Assembly: GCA_946552115.1 (NCBI GenBank)
Contig: CAMNRH010000012.1
Span: forward strand, 18,244-82,243
DNA length: 64,000 bases
Origin: an uncultured Lachnospiraceae bacterium
GTDB taxonomy: Bacteria > Bacillota > Clostridia > Lachnospirales > Lachnospiraceae
Reading direction: 5' to 3'
Position 1 is the first letter of the stretch; every line of letters begins with the position of its first letter. This document shows, piece after piece, positions 23,456-32,285 of this stretch. The position numbers and the translations under genes are program-made. Below the pieces are notes generated by a model that worked only from the letters and a program-made list of their open reading frames with translations, was not told the DNA's origin and made no database searches.

Positions 23456-24733
23456 TTAAAAGGGATATACAATCTTTCCTGCCACCATCGTATATGCAAC
23501 CTCGCCTGTCACCGGAAATCCGTCAAAAGGAGTATTCTTTCCCTTAGATACAAAGGTGCTCTTATCTATCCGATACTCCTTTTTTGAATCAAAAATCACA
23601 ATATCCGCAATCTTTCCTTCAGATATTGAACCCTTGTCTTTAAGCCCGAGTATTTTTGCCGGATTACTGCTCATTTTCCCGGCCATATCCATCATACTTA
23701 ATATGCCCGTCTTTACAAGGGCCGTATAAGTGAGCGCCGCCGACGTCTCAACACCAACAATGCCAAAGGCCGCTTCTTTCATAGACTTGTTTTTTTCTTC
23801 TTCTGAATGAGGCGCATGGTCAGTTGCGATTACATCTATAATACCATCTTTTAAGCCCTGTCTCAACATCTCTACGTCCTCTTTGCTCCGAAGCGGCGGA
23901 TTCATCTTATAATTCCCGTCATCTGACAAAATATCATCCGAAGTGAGAATAAAATGGTGGGGGCACACCTCCGCGGTTACCGAAAGTCCCGCCTCTTTCG
24001 CAAGCTTTACAAGCTTTACACTGCCGGCCGTAGAGCAGTGGCACAGATGAAGGCTCACGCCCGTCTCTTTCGCAAGAAGAATATCTCTTGCGGCAATCAC
24101 ATCCTCAACAGAATTCGTAATCCCCGAAAGTCCAAGACGCTCCGCATTTTCATCGGCATTCATAACACCGCCCTCTACCATTGTAATATCCTCGCAGTGG
24201 GCAAAAACAGCGATTCCACATTCTTTCGCAAGCTTCATACCCTTTCTGTAAAGAGATGCATCCATAACGGATTTTCCGTCCTCGCTGATTGCACGGCACC
24301 CTTTTTCTGCCATACCTTTAATATCCGCCAGCTCTTTTCCGTATTGCCCCACCGTCACCGAGCCAAGCTGGATTACATTTGTCAGCGATTCGGTCTTCTG
24401 TCTTTCATGCACCTCCTCTACTTTCTTTGCAGTATCAATCACAGGCCTTGTATTAGGCATTGCACACACGGTTGTTACCCCGCCCTTTACCGCAGCCCGT
24501 CCCCCGGTCTCAAGCGTCTCCTTATATTCCAGTCCCGGATCACGAAAATGCACATGCAGATCAATAAACCCCGGAAGCACATAACACCCCTCTGCGTCAA
24601 GAATGTCCTGCGCATCCTCCGTAATATGCTCCGCAACCCTTTTGATTCTGTCCCCCTCAACTAATACATCATATTTTCCGTCTTTTCCTGTAAGCGGGTC
24701 AACAACATGACCGTTTTTTATTAGTACTGTCAT
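23456..24733 (-). CDS. pyrC: Dihydroorotase
   Basis: This 425-residue amidohydrolase has the metal-binding HVH at 60-62 (FIDLHVHFRDPG) and the catalytic DHAPHS motif near 305. It is the long class I (PyrC of Gram-positive type) form. It cyclises carbamoyl aspartate to dihydroorotate. GAAAGGAAAGAGTA precedes the start. It follows the ctp gene by only 27 bp, so the pyr genes probably share a transcript with the cell-envelope genes upstream. No PyrR attenuator is seen. Confidence 0.95.
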   Translation of the reverse strand: MTVLIKNGHVVDPLTGKDGKYDVLVEGDRIKRVAEHITEDAQDILDAEGCYVLPGFIDLHVHFRDPGLEYKETLETGGRAAVKGGVTTVCAMPNTRPVIDTAKKVEEVHERQKTESLTNVIQLGSVTVGQYGKELADIKGMAEKGCRAISEDGKSVMDASLYRKGMKLAKECGIAVFAHCEDITMVEGGVMNADENAERLGLSGITNSVEDVIAARDILLAKETGVSLHLCHCSTAGSVKLVKLAKEAGLSVTAEVCPHHFILTSDDILSDDGNYKMNPPLRSKEDVEMLRQGLKDGIIDVIATDHAPHSEEEKNKSMKEAAFGIVGVETSAALTYTALVKTGILSMMDMAGKMSSNPAKILGLKDKGSISEGKIADIVIFDSKKEYRIDKSTFVSKGKNTPFDGFPVTGEVAYTMVAGKIVYPF

Positions 24734-24760
24734 TACTCTTTCCTTTCTCCCGTGGATATC

Positions 24761-25939
24761 CTACCCGATTTCCTCTTTTAATATTTCAACCGCCTTGTCA
24801 AGCTGATTATCTGCCTCCGGATCTTTCCCATCTGCCTTATATTCAACCTCTGCATCCGGAATAATCCCCTTTTCATTGATGCTTCTTCCTTTCGGAGTAA
24901 AATATTCCGAAATGGTAAGCTTGACGCAGGTACCGTCCGACAAATCAAAAATCTGCTGTACGACACCTTTTCCATATGTTTTTGTACCCACAATCTGACC
25001 GAGGCCATAGTCCTGAATCGCTCCCGCAAATATTTCCGAAGCGCTGGCGCTGTAGCCGTTTACAAGTACTGTCATAGGAATCTCAAGCTTATTCTCTTCA
25101 TCGGAAGAAAACTCCTGACGTTTTCCGTTTTTATCCTCTGTATATACAATCAACCCTTCCGGCAGAAACTCATCCAATATATCGCATACAGTTCCGAGAC
25201 TGCCTCCCGGATTGCTCCGCAAATCCACAATCAGACCTTTCATCCCCTGCGCCTCAAGCTCTGCAAAAGCCTCTTTATATTGATTATAGGTTACCGTATC
25301 AAATTCTGAAATCCGCAGATAACCCAAACCATCCTCCAACATTTTGGACTCTACAGTCGGATATTCAATTGTCTCACGGACAGCGGTAAAGGTCAGCTCC
25401 TTTGCTTCGCTTCCTCTGAGTACCGTAAGCGTTACTTCCGTTCCGCGTTCTCCCTTTATATCGCTTACGACCTCTGACAAATCCCGGCCTGACACCTCGC
25501 TGTCCCCCACCTTATACAAAATATCCTCCGCCTTAAGGCCTGCCTTTTCCGCCGGAGAATTTTCATAAATTTGTGCAAAGGTAATGACTCCCGTCTCTTT
25601 ATTCTGACTCATAACAGCGCCGATACCGTCATATTCGCCGGACGTGCTCTCCATAAGGTTTTTTGTCGCTTCCTGGTCATAATATACAGAATACGGGTCC
25701 TTAAGACCATTAATATATCCTTCATAAATTCCGGATTGCAGCTCCTCCTCATCAATCTTTCCTAAATATTTCTTATCAATAAGCTGCTCCAAAACCTTTA
25801 ATTTTTCTTCTGTCTCACTGCTGATTGCCTGCGTCTTTCCCTTGCCGATGTTAAGATTCATACCGCAGGATACAAGTCCCGCCGTCAATAACATAGCAAG
25901 GGCGCCGCAAAGCGCCCCTTTTAAAAATTTCATTTTCAA
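24761..25939 (-). CDS. C-terminal processing peptidase (S41)
   Basis: This 392-residue exported protease has an N-terminal membrane/signal segment with a Cys in LVSCGMNLN, so it may be a lipoprotein. A PDZ domain (about 88-170, IYENSPAEKAGLKAEDILYKVG) is followed by the S41 core. The expected Ser-Lys pair lies in GYSASASEIF and GTKTYGKGV, and LRSNPGG is present. Such enzymes trim secreted proteins and activate sporulation or peptidoglycan-hydrolase pathways. It lies 6 bp downstream of the M23 gene, which suggests it may process that hydrolase or its complex. Confidence 0.93.
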   Translation of the reverse strand: MKMKFLKGALCGALAMLLTAGLVSCGMNLNIGKGKTQAISSETEEKLKVLEQLIDKKYLGKIDEEELQSGIYEGYINGLKDPYSVYYDQEATKNLMESTSGEYDGIGAVMSQNKETGVITFAQIYENSPAEKAGLKAEDILYKVGDSEVSGRDLSEVVSDIKGERGTEVTLTVLRGSEAKELTFTAVRETIEYPTVESKMLEDGLGYLRISEFDTVTYNQYKEAFAELEAQGMKGLIVDLRSNPGGSLGTVCDILDEFLPEGLIVYTEDKNGKRQEFSSDEENKLEIPMTVLVNGYSASASEIFAGAIQDYGLGQIVGTKTYGKGVVQQIFDLSDGTCVKLTISEYFTPKGRSINEKGIIPDAEVEYKADGKDPEADNQLDKAVEILKEEIG

Positions 25940-25945
25940 ATCTCC

Positions 25946-27097
25946 TTACAAATATCCCTGAGGATTTACTGCCACTCCATTTAACTCTACCTGGAAATGC
26001 AGATGCGGACCTGTAGACCATCCGGTTGTTCCAACCAAACCAATCTGCTGTCCCTTACTAACACGCTGTCCCGCGCTCACCGTAAGCGCAGAATGGTGCA
26101 TATACTTTGTCGTCAAACCGTTCCCGTGATTAATAACCACCCAGTTCCCCGCACTGTCACTGTAATTTGCAATTACAACTGTGCCGTCTGCCGCCGCATA
26201 TGTAGGAACCCCCATATTTGCCGCAAAATCCTGTCCCTGATGCGATGGGTCGCTTGGACTTCTGTATTCCCCAAAATAGCTGCTGATATAGCTCGCTCCC
26301 GGGCATGGATTGGTAAAGGTCCCGTTACCGCTGACTACCGGAGGCCCTGCCTCTACAGTCCCGGAACCTCCTGATTGAGCCGCCTGCGCCGCTGCTGCCG
26401 CCGCCTGCGCTGCCGCTTCCTCCGCAGCTTTCTGCCTTGCCGCCGCTTCCTCCGCTTCCTTGATCAGCTTATCAAGCACTGCCGCATTATCCCCTATCTG
26501 CTTCTCCAAATCATCAAGCTTCATATCCGTATCTGTCAGAAGCTGCTCCACAGACGCATGCTTTTCTCCCAGCTCCTTACGAAGTGCTGTAAGCTCCGTA
26601 TATTGCTCCTGCAGGGCTTCCTCCTGCGCTTTTACTTTCTTTACAACCTCCTGAAACTGTACAAGCTGCTCTCTGTCATACTCGGATATCGTTGTGATAT
26701 ATTCCGCTTTATTCAAAAAATCACCAATATCCTTTGAATTACACAAAATCTCTATAAACTCAGTATTTCCGTTTTCATACATGTACTTGATTCGCTTTTT
26801 CATGCTTTCATACTGGTCGTTTTCATCAACCTTAGCATTCACAAGCTCCTCTTCCTTTTTCTTAATCTCCTCCTCTTTCGCGCTTAACTTTTTCTGTGTG
26901 TTTTCCATTTCCCCTACAATATCATTAAGCTGCCGGGTAAGAGATTCCTTTTCCGCCTCTGTTTCACTTTTTTGATTTTCCAGCTTTTCAGCTTTTTCCC
27001 TGGCCTCATCAATGTCTGATGCCCGTACCTGGACCGCAAAGCCCAGACAAAGCACAAACGCCAGAACCAGACTGAAAATCCTTTTCCAATGTAGCAT
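25946..27097 (-). CDS. Secreted M23 peptidase with coiled coil (EnvC/CwlO-PcsB type)
   Basis: This 383-residue exported protein has a signal peptide (about 1-26, ending VQVRA), a long coiled coil (about 28-225), an Ala/Gln linker and an M23 LytM domain (about 265-383). The zinc ligands appear intact: H and D in SHQGQDFA and the HLHF motif near 364. It should cut peptide crosslinks of peptidoglycan. The layout and the neighbouring ftsEX fit the FtsEX-controlled hydrolase or activator seen in many bacteria. The gene lies 38 bp after ftsX and is probably controlled with it. Confidence 0.93.
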   Translation of the reverse strand: MLHWKRIFSLVLAFVLCLGFAVQVRASDIDEAREKAEKLENQKSETEAEKESLTRQLNDIVGEMENTQKKLSAKEEEIKKKEEELVNAKVDENDQYESMKKRIKYMYENGNTEFIEILCNSKDIGDFLNKAEYITTISEYDREQLVQFQEVVKKVKAQEEALQEQYTELTALRKELGEKHASVEQLLTDTDMKLDDLEKQIGDNAAVLDKLIKEAEEAAARQKAAEEAAAQAAAAAAQAAQSGGSGTVEAGPPVVSGNGTFTNPCPGASYISSYFGEYRSPSDPSHQGQDFAANMGVPTYAAADGTVVIANYSDSAGNWVVINHGNGLTTKYMHHSALTVSAGQRVSKGQQIGLVGTTGWSTGPHLHFQVELNGVAVNPQGYL

Positions 27098-27135
27098 ATG
27101 TATCCCCCTTAAAAATATACTCCTGTCTCAGTTAT

Positions 27136-28044
27136 TTATACTCTTAAATGTTTTCGTATTGTAAAGAAGCTTCCTATAAAACCGATTCCGACTCCGAGCG
27201 CAAGACCGACCGGCAAAAGTGTACGATATACATCTATAACCGGAAGAAAATCAATAATATTTTTAAGAAGACTGAATCTTGTCATAACATACTGAATCGC
27301 TTTCTCATACATAAAATACAACAGGACAAGCGGTATTACCGCGCCGATAAATCCTATAATCAATCCTTCAAATATAAACGGCGCTCTTACAAATCCATCC
27401 TTTGCGCCTATATATTTCATAATTGCAATCTCTTCGCGGCGAACCGTAACGCCCATCGTAACCGTATTGCTAATCAGGAAAACAGATACTGCCAGCAAGA
27501 TAATAATAATCGCTATTGATACATATCCTACAAGTCTGTTGACGCTGGTTAAGGTCTTCGCAACTATATCCGACTTGTTTACCTTACGCACCCCTTCAAG
27601 GCCTAATGCAAAATCCACAACGTCTTTCTGCTTCGCTACATCGTCCATATATACTTCGTAGTTATCGGAATTCGCCAGAGGATTATCGCTCTTAAAGCCT
27701 TCCGCCAGCTCTGCGGATTCTCCGAAATAATCTCCCTGGAAGTTGTCCCACGCCTCATCCGAGCTTATATAATTCACACTGAGGACTCCGTCCGTATCCT
27801 TAAGCTTCGTTCCGATTGCATCCTTCTGCGCCTGCGTTGCATCCTCATTAAAAAATACAGTAATGGCAACCCCTTTTTCCGCTTTCTCTACAATGTAGTT
27901 AAAATTAACTACAATAGCATAAAACAGCCCGAACAGAAAAATACACGCCGCCATAGTCGCTACTGACGCTATCGAAAACATCTTATTTCTTCCTATGTTC
28001 TTTACCCCTTGTCTCATTGAATAGCCAAATGTACTAATTTTCAT
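27136..28044 (-). CDS. ftsX: Cell division protein FtsX
   Basis: This 302-residue membrane protein has four helices: one near residues 20-45 and three at the C-terminal half. A large extracellular loop (about 55-170) in FtsX proteins binds the cell-wall hydrolase. The ATG at 28044 has AAGGTGGG upstream and overlaps the ftsE end by 11 bp; an in-frame ATG at 28056 is less likely. With FtsE it forms the ABC-type complex that activates peptidoglycan hydrolysis at division or sporulation. Confidence 0.95.
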   Translation of the reverse strand: MKISTFGYSMRQGVKNIGRNKMFSIASVATMAACIFLFGLFYAIVVNFNYIVEKAEKGVAITVFFNEDATQAQKDAIGTKLKDTDGVLSVNYISSDEAWDNFQGDYFGESAELAEGFKSDNPLANSDNYEVYMDDVAKQKDVVDFALGLEGVRKVNKSDIVAKTLTSVNRLVGYVSIAIIIILLAVSVFLISNTVTMGVTVRREEIAIMKYIGAKDGFVRAPFIFEGLIIGFIGAVIPLVLLYFMYEKAIQYVMTRFSLLKNIIDFLPVIDVYRTLLPVGLALGVGIGFIGSFFTIRKHLRV

Positions 28045-28720
28045 GCTTATACCCACCTTTTTTCTCGTCGCTTACGATGACGCCTTTCTTCATCGTAATA
28101 ACCCGCTTTTTCATCTCGTTTACGATCTCCTGGTTATGTGTAACAACCAACACCGTCGTCCCCCTGTCGTTTGCCTCTTCCAAAAGCTTCATAATCTCCC
28201 ATGAATTTGTCGGATCCAGATTACCGGTCGGCTCATCCGCAAGCAAAATTGCCGGTTCATTGACAATCGCTCTTGCAATGGCAACTCTCTGCTGCTCGCC
28301 GCCTGATAATTCTTTCGGGTATGACTTATATTTCTGCGCCAGCCCGACCAATGACAGGGCCGCCGGAACCTTTTTCTTAATCACTCTTGACGAGGTCTCC
28401 GTTACGCGCTGCGCAAAAGCAATATTCTCATAAATATTCCTGTCCTTAAGCAGACGGAAATCCTGAAACACAACTCCTATCCCTCTTCGATACATTGGAA
28501 TCTTCCGGTGCTTCATCCGGTTCAGATTCTGCCCGTTCACAACAATTGTCCCTGACGTAGGGTCAATCTCTTTCATAATTAAACTAATCAATGTAGATTT
28601 ACCGGAACCGCTGTCACCTACAATAAATACAAACTCACCCTGATTAATTTTAAGATTGATACCATTCAGGGCCGCGATACCCTTCGAATATTCTTTCTTC
28701 ACATCTTTTAATTCAATCAT
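28034..28720 (-). CDS. ftsE: Cell division ATPase FtsE
   Basis: This 228-residue ABC ATPase has Walker A GDSGSGKST (35-43), the signature LSGGEQQRVAIARA and Walker B ILLADEPTGNLD. It powers FtsX. The gene begins 17 bp after the PucR-type regulator and overlaps ftsX by 11 bp. Confidence 0.97.
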   Translation of the reverse strand: MIELKDVKKEYSKGIAALNGINLKINQGEFVFIVGDSGSGKSTLISLIMKEIDPTSGTIVVNGQNLNRMKHRKIPMYRRGIGVVFQDFRLLKDRNIYENIAFAQRVTETSSRVIKKKVPAALSLVGLAQKYKSYPKELSGGEQQRVAIARAIVNEPAILLADEPTGNLDPTNSWEIMKLLEEANDRGTTVLVVTHNQEIVNEMKKRVITMKKGVIVSDEKKGGYKHEN

Positions 28721-28737
28721 AGTTTCCTCCTAATTAT

Positions 28738-29826
28738 TTAATACTCCATTGTCTCCATGTACTTCATATACTTTACTACCATAAGCGCAATCTTAAACGT
28801 AATGGCATCCTCAAACACACGCAAATCCAATCCCGTGCTCTTCTGCAGCTTATCCAGCCGGTATACCAGCGTATTTCTGTGAATATAAAGCTGCCTTGAG
28901 GTTTCTGACACATTCAGATTATTCTCAAAGAACTTATTAATGGTAGTCAGTGTCTCCTCGTCCAGATCATCCGGTGATTTTCCCTCAAAAACCTCCCGGA
29001 TAAACATCTTGCACAGAGGAAGCGGAAGCTGATAAATAAGCCGTCCGATTCCGAGCGTACTGTAGGCAATGATGCTTCTCTCACTAAAAAATATCTTTCC
29101 TACGTCAAGTGCAAGCTTTGCCTCCTTATAAGACTTGGATACCTCCTTGATATCCCCGACAACCGTGCCGTAGGCAATCAATACATCCTCCTCCCCGTTA
29201 TTTTTTAAAATGTCATAAAAATTCTGTGCAATCTTCTCAAGCTCTTTGTGTCCGTCACTGGCTTCAAGTTCCTTTACTACAATAATATTCTTTTCATCCA
29301 CTGCCGTGACGAAATCTTTCACTATGTTTCCTAAAAGTCCTCTGACATTCTCCAGAGCATTGCTGTCCTTTTCATATTTTGTTTCAATAATAAAGATAAC
29401 ACGTCTGATTTCTGTGTCAATATGTAATTTTTTGGCACGGTTATATATATCTACTAAAAGCAGGTTGTCCAGCAACAGATTCTTAATGAAATTATCCTTG
29501 TCAAACCGTTCCTTATAGGCAATCAGAAGATTCTGTACCTGAAACGCCGCAATCTTCCCCACCATATATACATCGTCGCTTCCGCCTTCCGCAAGAAGCA
29601 CATATTCCAGCTGATGCTCGTCAAAAATTTTAAAAAACTGATATCCATGCACAACCTGGCTGTCTGCAGGAGACTCCACAAACGCTACCACATCCTCTTC
29701 AAAATTCTCCTGCTCCTGCACAGTAGCCGCCAGCAGCTTGCCGTCTGTATCCATAATACAGAACTCAATCCTTGTAATCTCTTTCAAGCCATCCAACGCG
29801 CTTTGAAGTATCTGATTAGATATCAT
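28738..29826 (-). CDS. PucR/CdaR-type transcription regulator
   Basis: This 362-residue regulator has an N-terminal sensor-like part (about 1-110) and a central domain, and the C-terminal PucR helix-turn-helix (about 300-355, NVSETSRQLYIHRNTLVYRLDKL). It lies only 17 bp upstream of ftsE on the same strand and is probably co-transcribed. PucR/CdaR members usually regulate metabolic genes, so a link to cell division genes is unusual. The signal is not predictable from sequence. Confidence 0.88.
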   Translation of the reverse strand: MISNQILQSALDGLKEITRIEFCIMDTDGKLLAATVQEQENFEEDVVAFVESPADSQVVHGYQFFKIFDEHQLEYVLLAEGGSDDVYMVGKIAAFQVQNLLIAYKERFDKDNFIKNLLLDNLLLVDIYNRAKKLHIDTEIRRVIFIIETKYEKDSNALENVRGLLGNIVKDFVTAVDEKNIIVVKELEASDGHKELEKIAQNFYDILKNNGEEDVLIAYGTVVGDIKEVSKSYKEAKLALDVGKIFFSERSIIAYSTLGIGRLIYQLPLPLCKMFIREVFEGKSPDDLDEETLTTINKFFENNLNVSETSRQLYIHRNTLVYRLDKLQKSTGLDLRVFEDAITFKIALMVVKYMKYMETMEY

Positions 29827-29939
29827 ATTCTATCCCCTCCGTTTATTTCAATATACATTTTCCACAACAAAACCTATTGTTTTTCAGCAAAAAAGTATAC
29901 CCTCGAATTCTATCTTAATATACTTTAACAAAAAAAGAA

Positions 29940-29972
29940 AGAGGAAATCACAGTTTTTTGTTGATTTCCTCT
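29940..29972 (-). terminator. Intrinsic terminator after the TagA-like gene
   Basis: On the minus strand, AGAGGAAATCA pairs with TGATTTCCTCT (11 bp) around an 11 nt loop, followed by TTCTTTTTTTG. It overlaps the stop codon of the TagA-like gene (TAG, 29971-29973) and separates it from the PucR-type gene. Confidence 0.85.
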
Positions 29973-30645
29973 ATTTTTTACATTTTCTTTTCTCGATCTC
30001 TTTTTTAAATATGTGCCTGACCACGAATTGTGTAAGCCGTCCGCTGCCAGTCTCACGGCGTCTGTCAGGGAAAATATCCTTGCCAAGCCCCAGCCAAATC
30101 CTTGCATTTAAGACACCCTTATTCTTTGAAATAAACTCCTCCTGAAGCGGAGCCGAGAGGGCTGCCAAAACACAGTCTACTTCTCCTCCATTAATATCAT
30201 TTACAAGCATATCGTCTGCCTGATCCTCCGCTGACACTTTCGCCAGGCCAATCACCTGAATCCCGCTGTAACGGCGCTCCAGATAACCGTAAAATTCTTC
30301 TCCTTCTTCATCGGATTCCACAAGAAGATATACTCTCTTGTGATTTTTATGGAGATAACGGATAAACATTTTAAGAAATGTCCTGTTCTCTGTCTCCTGC
30401 AAAAGCTTTCTCTCCGTAATCCCGGCAGCGTCCAAAATCGTCTTCTCTCCCGCCAGCACAAGATTAAACTGACGGACATTCTCTTTTAAATCCTGAATTT
30501 CGTTAATCTGTATCAGACCGTCTGCCGTAACCAACTCTATAACACTAATCGGGTCAGACTCCATATAGATCATCGAATTTTTCATTGCTTCTTTTGCCGT
30601 AAGCTCATCTATCTCTATATCTAAAACATTTATCTTTTCGCCCAT
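29971..30645 (-). CDS. WecG/TagA/CpsF-like protein, possibly degenerate
   Basis: This 224-residue protein has the size and general layout of GT26 glycosyltransferases (WecG/TagA/CpsF). The N-terminal INVLDIEIDELTAKEAM strand and VTADGLIQI fit the family. Two positions differ: the usual GLGSPKQExW loop reads ALSAPLQEEFI, and the usual GxGGxF region reads WLGLGKDIF. Such changes suggest altered substrate use or lost activity. The family normally transfers ManNAc or similar to lipid carriers for wall teichoic acid or capsule. It lies alone before the spore-protein gene. Confidence 0.7.
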   Translation of the reverse strand: MGEKINVLDIEIDELTAKEAMKNSMIYMESDPISVIELVTADGLIQINEIQDLKENVRQFNLVLAGEKTILDAAGITERKLLQETENRTFLKMFIRYLHKNHKRVYLLVESDEEGEEFYGYLERRYSGIQVIGLAKVSAEDQADDMLVNDINGGEVDCVLAALSAPLQEEFISKNKGVLNARIWLGLGKDIFPDRRRETGSGRLTQFVVRHIFKKEIEKRKCKK

Positions 30646-30756
30646 AACTCCACCTGCTACTTACGTTTCGGTTGTTCGATTATAGCAAAAGGATATTTCA
30701 TTTTCAACCTTTCTTACCAAATATTCATACTAACTTAAATATTCGTAATAATTTTG

Positions 30757-30951
30757 TTACTTTTTCTCCTCCTCCCTTTTCCGGCGCGCCAAAAGCCCCC
30801 CGATTCTTCCCGTTTCTTTAGAAGAAAGGGAACGCCATCCCTCCTCAAGAACTCTGTCAAGAAGTCCCAGCTCCCCGGCAATCTCATATTTTACCAGCTC
30901 CTCCTGTGTCAATTCCTCAAGCTTAATCGGCTTATTCTTCTTTGCAGACAT
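30757..30951 (-). CDS. Alpha/beta-type small acid-soluble spore protein-like
   Basis: This 64-residue basic protein has the conserved spore-protein layout: an EIAGELGLLDRV segment, then GWRSLSSKETGRIGG (a variant of the NGxxGG box), then a basic tail. In endospores these proteins coat DNA and protect it from UV and heat. It is good evidence of a spore-forming Clostridia host. The form is shorter than classical SspA/B but matches the divergent Clostridia subtype. Confidence 0.75.
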   Translation of the reverse strand: MSAKKNKPIKLEELTQEELVKYEIAGELGLLDRVLEEGWRSLSSKETGRIGGLLARRKREEEKK

Positions 30952-31058
30952 GCGTCACTACTCCTTTCCCTGCTTTATATTCATCATAGAGTATTGACAA
31001 TATGAGGCTCTTTATTCAACGAATAGCACGGAAGCAAAACGGAATAACCAAAAAAAGC

Positions 31059-31083
31059 CCGGAAGATGAATTTTCTCTTCCGG
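31059..31083 (-). terminator. Intrinsic terminator after pspC-like gene
   Basis: On the minus strand, CCGGAAGA pairs with TCTTCCGG over a 9 nt loop and a run of seven T follows. It ends transcripts from the PspC-domain gene. No other feature is seen in 30952-31139. Confidence 0.8.
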
Positions 31084-31139
31084 ACAATTGTATTCCAGGT
31101 CAGAACCCTGCGCACGGCTGCCGTCCCACGCCCTGCACC

Positions 31140-31328
31140 CTACACCTCATCAGGAATGACTATCGCGGCTATGATATACCCCAGCACTCCTGACCCGCCG
31201 AGACATGCAAACAATATCAGTCCCAGTCTTACCAATGTCGGGTCAATATTAAAATATTCCGCAACTCCTCCGCATACTCCGCAAATCATGCGGTTTCTTC
31301 TTGAACGATATAATCTTTTCGGTTCCAT
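31140..31328 (-). CDS. PspC-domain membrane protein
   Basis: This 62-residue protein is a nearly complete PspC domain: RLYRSRRNRMICGVCGGVAEYFNIDPTLVRLG, then one membrane helix (about 34-58). PspC proteins respond to or modulate envelope stress. AAGGAGGATTATCATT precedes the ATG. It lies 45 bp downstream of the DUF4097 gene and probably belongs to the same padR unit. Confidence 0.9.
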   Translation of the reverse strand: MEPKRLYRSRRNRMICGVCGGVAEYFNIDPTLVRLGLILFACLGGSGVLGYIIAAIVIPDEV

Positions 31329-31373
31329 AATGATAATCCTCCTTTTATTATTTAATTAACATTAATATCAGTG

Positions 31374-32282
31374 TCAATGATGCCCGATTTCAGGCTCTGC
31401 GTGATGCGCTCCGTTATTAGCCGTCTCTCCCGGAAAATTAACGGTCACCGAACCTATACCGCATTCAATATTCATCTCTCTTTGCGCACCGTTATCTATC
31501 TCTTTCTCAGATCCGATACCGGAATAAGTGTCTGAGCCGCAAACAACTTCACCTATACCGCAGGAAATATCATAATTGTAATCTGTCTGTTTTCCCTGTA
31601 CATTAAAATGAATTTCTCCGATTCCGCAGTTAATATCAACCTCTTCATTCACCTGCCCGGCAGTATCAAGGGCGCCGGTACCGCAGTCAATATCCGCCTC
31701 GTCCGCATAAAAATGTCCAATCTGCGCCTCTCCCGCGCCTATATTTACCGAGAAATCCCCCGCACTGATATCCTCCACATAAAGAGAACCCGCCAAAAGC
31801 TCTAAATCAACGGCATCAAATTTAAAATCATTCGGCACATAAAGACAGATTTTCCCGACACCATTTGCATTATTAATGCCGGCTATTTTCTTTTTTGTTT
31901 TTACTTTCAACACATCTCCATCCATATAATATTGAAGCTTCAAGCGCTTATCAATATCGTTTGTTTCAATCGTAACCCCGCCTGACGAAGTCTCCTTACA
32001 TCGGATTTCGACCTCGCCTCCGCATACATACATATCGATTCCCCTTACATCTGCAAACGACTGCCTGTCGTCTCCCTCCGCAATGGGAGTGCCCTCTTTT
32101 TCTTCATAATCGTCGTCTGCAACTATTCGTCCGATATGATGGGGAAATCCAAATCCATACGGGAATCTATCCTCAATCGTTTCTATGGAAACTCCTAAAA
32201 TAAGAGCCGCCATACAGCACATCAGACCGATTCCCACACAGGCTCCGCAGACAATCCAGAAGATTTTCCATCCCTTTTTCAT
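31374..32282 (-). CDS. DUF4097-type adhesin-like membrane protein
   Basis: This 302-residue protein has an N-terminal membrane helix (about 7-30). An extracellular repeat of short beta strands follows (for example IDCGTGALDTAGQVNEEVDI, DISCGIGEVVCG, IECGIGSVTVNF) with periodic C-G-I-G turns, typical of DUF4097 beta-helices. It ends in a His-rich tail. Paired with DUF1700 and PadR it forms a common Firmicute envelope unit of unknown mechanism. Confidence 0.85.
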   Translation of the reverse strand: MKKGWKIFWIVCGACVGIGLMCCMAALILGVSIETIEDRFPYGFGFPHHIGRIVADDDYEEKEGTPIAEGDDRQSFADVRGIDMYVCGGEVEIRCKETSSGGVTIETNDIDKRLKLQYYMDGDVLKVKTKKKIAGINNANGVGKICLYVPNDFKFDAVDLELLAGSLYVEDISAGDFSVNIGAGEAQIGHFYADEADIDCGTGALDTAGQVNEEVDINCGIGEIHFNVQGKQTDYNYDISCGIGEVVCGSDTYSGIGSEKEIDNGAQREMNIECGIGSVTVNFPGETANNGAHHAEPEIGHH

Positions 32283-32285
32283 TGC

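Noticed and set aside
24734..24760. PyrR attenuator before the pyr genes
   Set aside because: Only 27 bp separate ctp and pyrC, too little for an anti-antiterminator leader.
31002..31359. Rightward frames near 31002-31359
   Set aside because: They overlap the terminator and the PspC gene and have no protein-like pattern.
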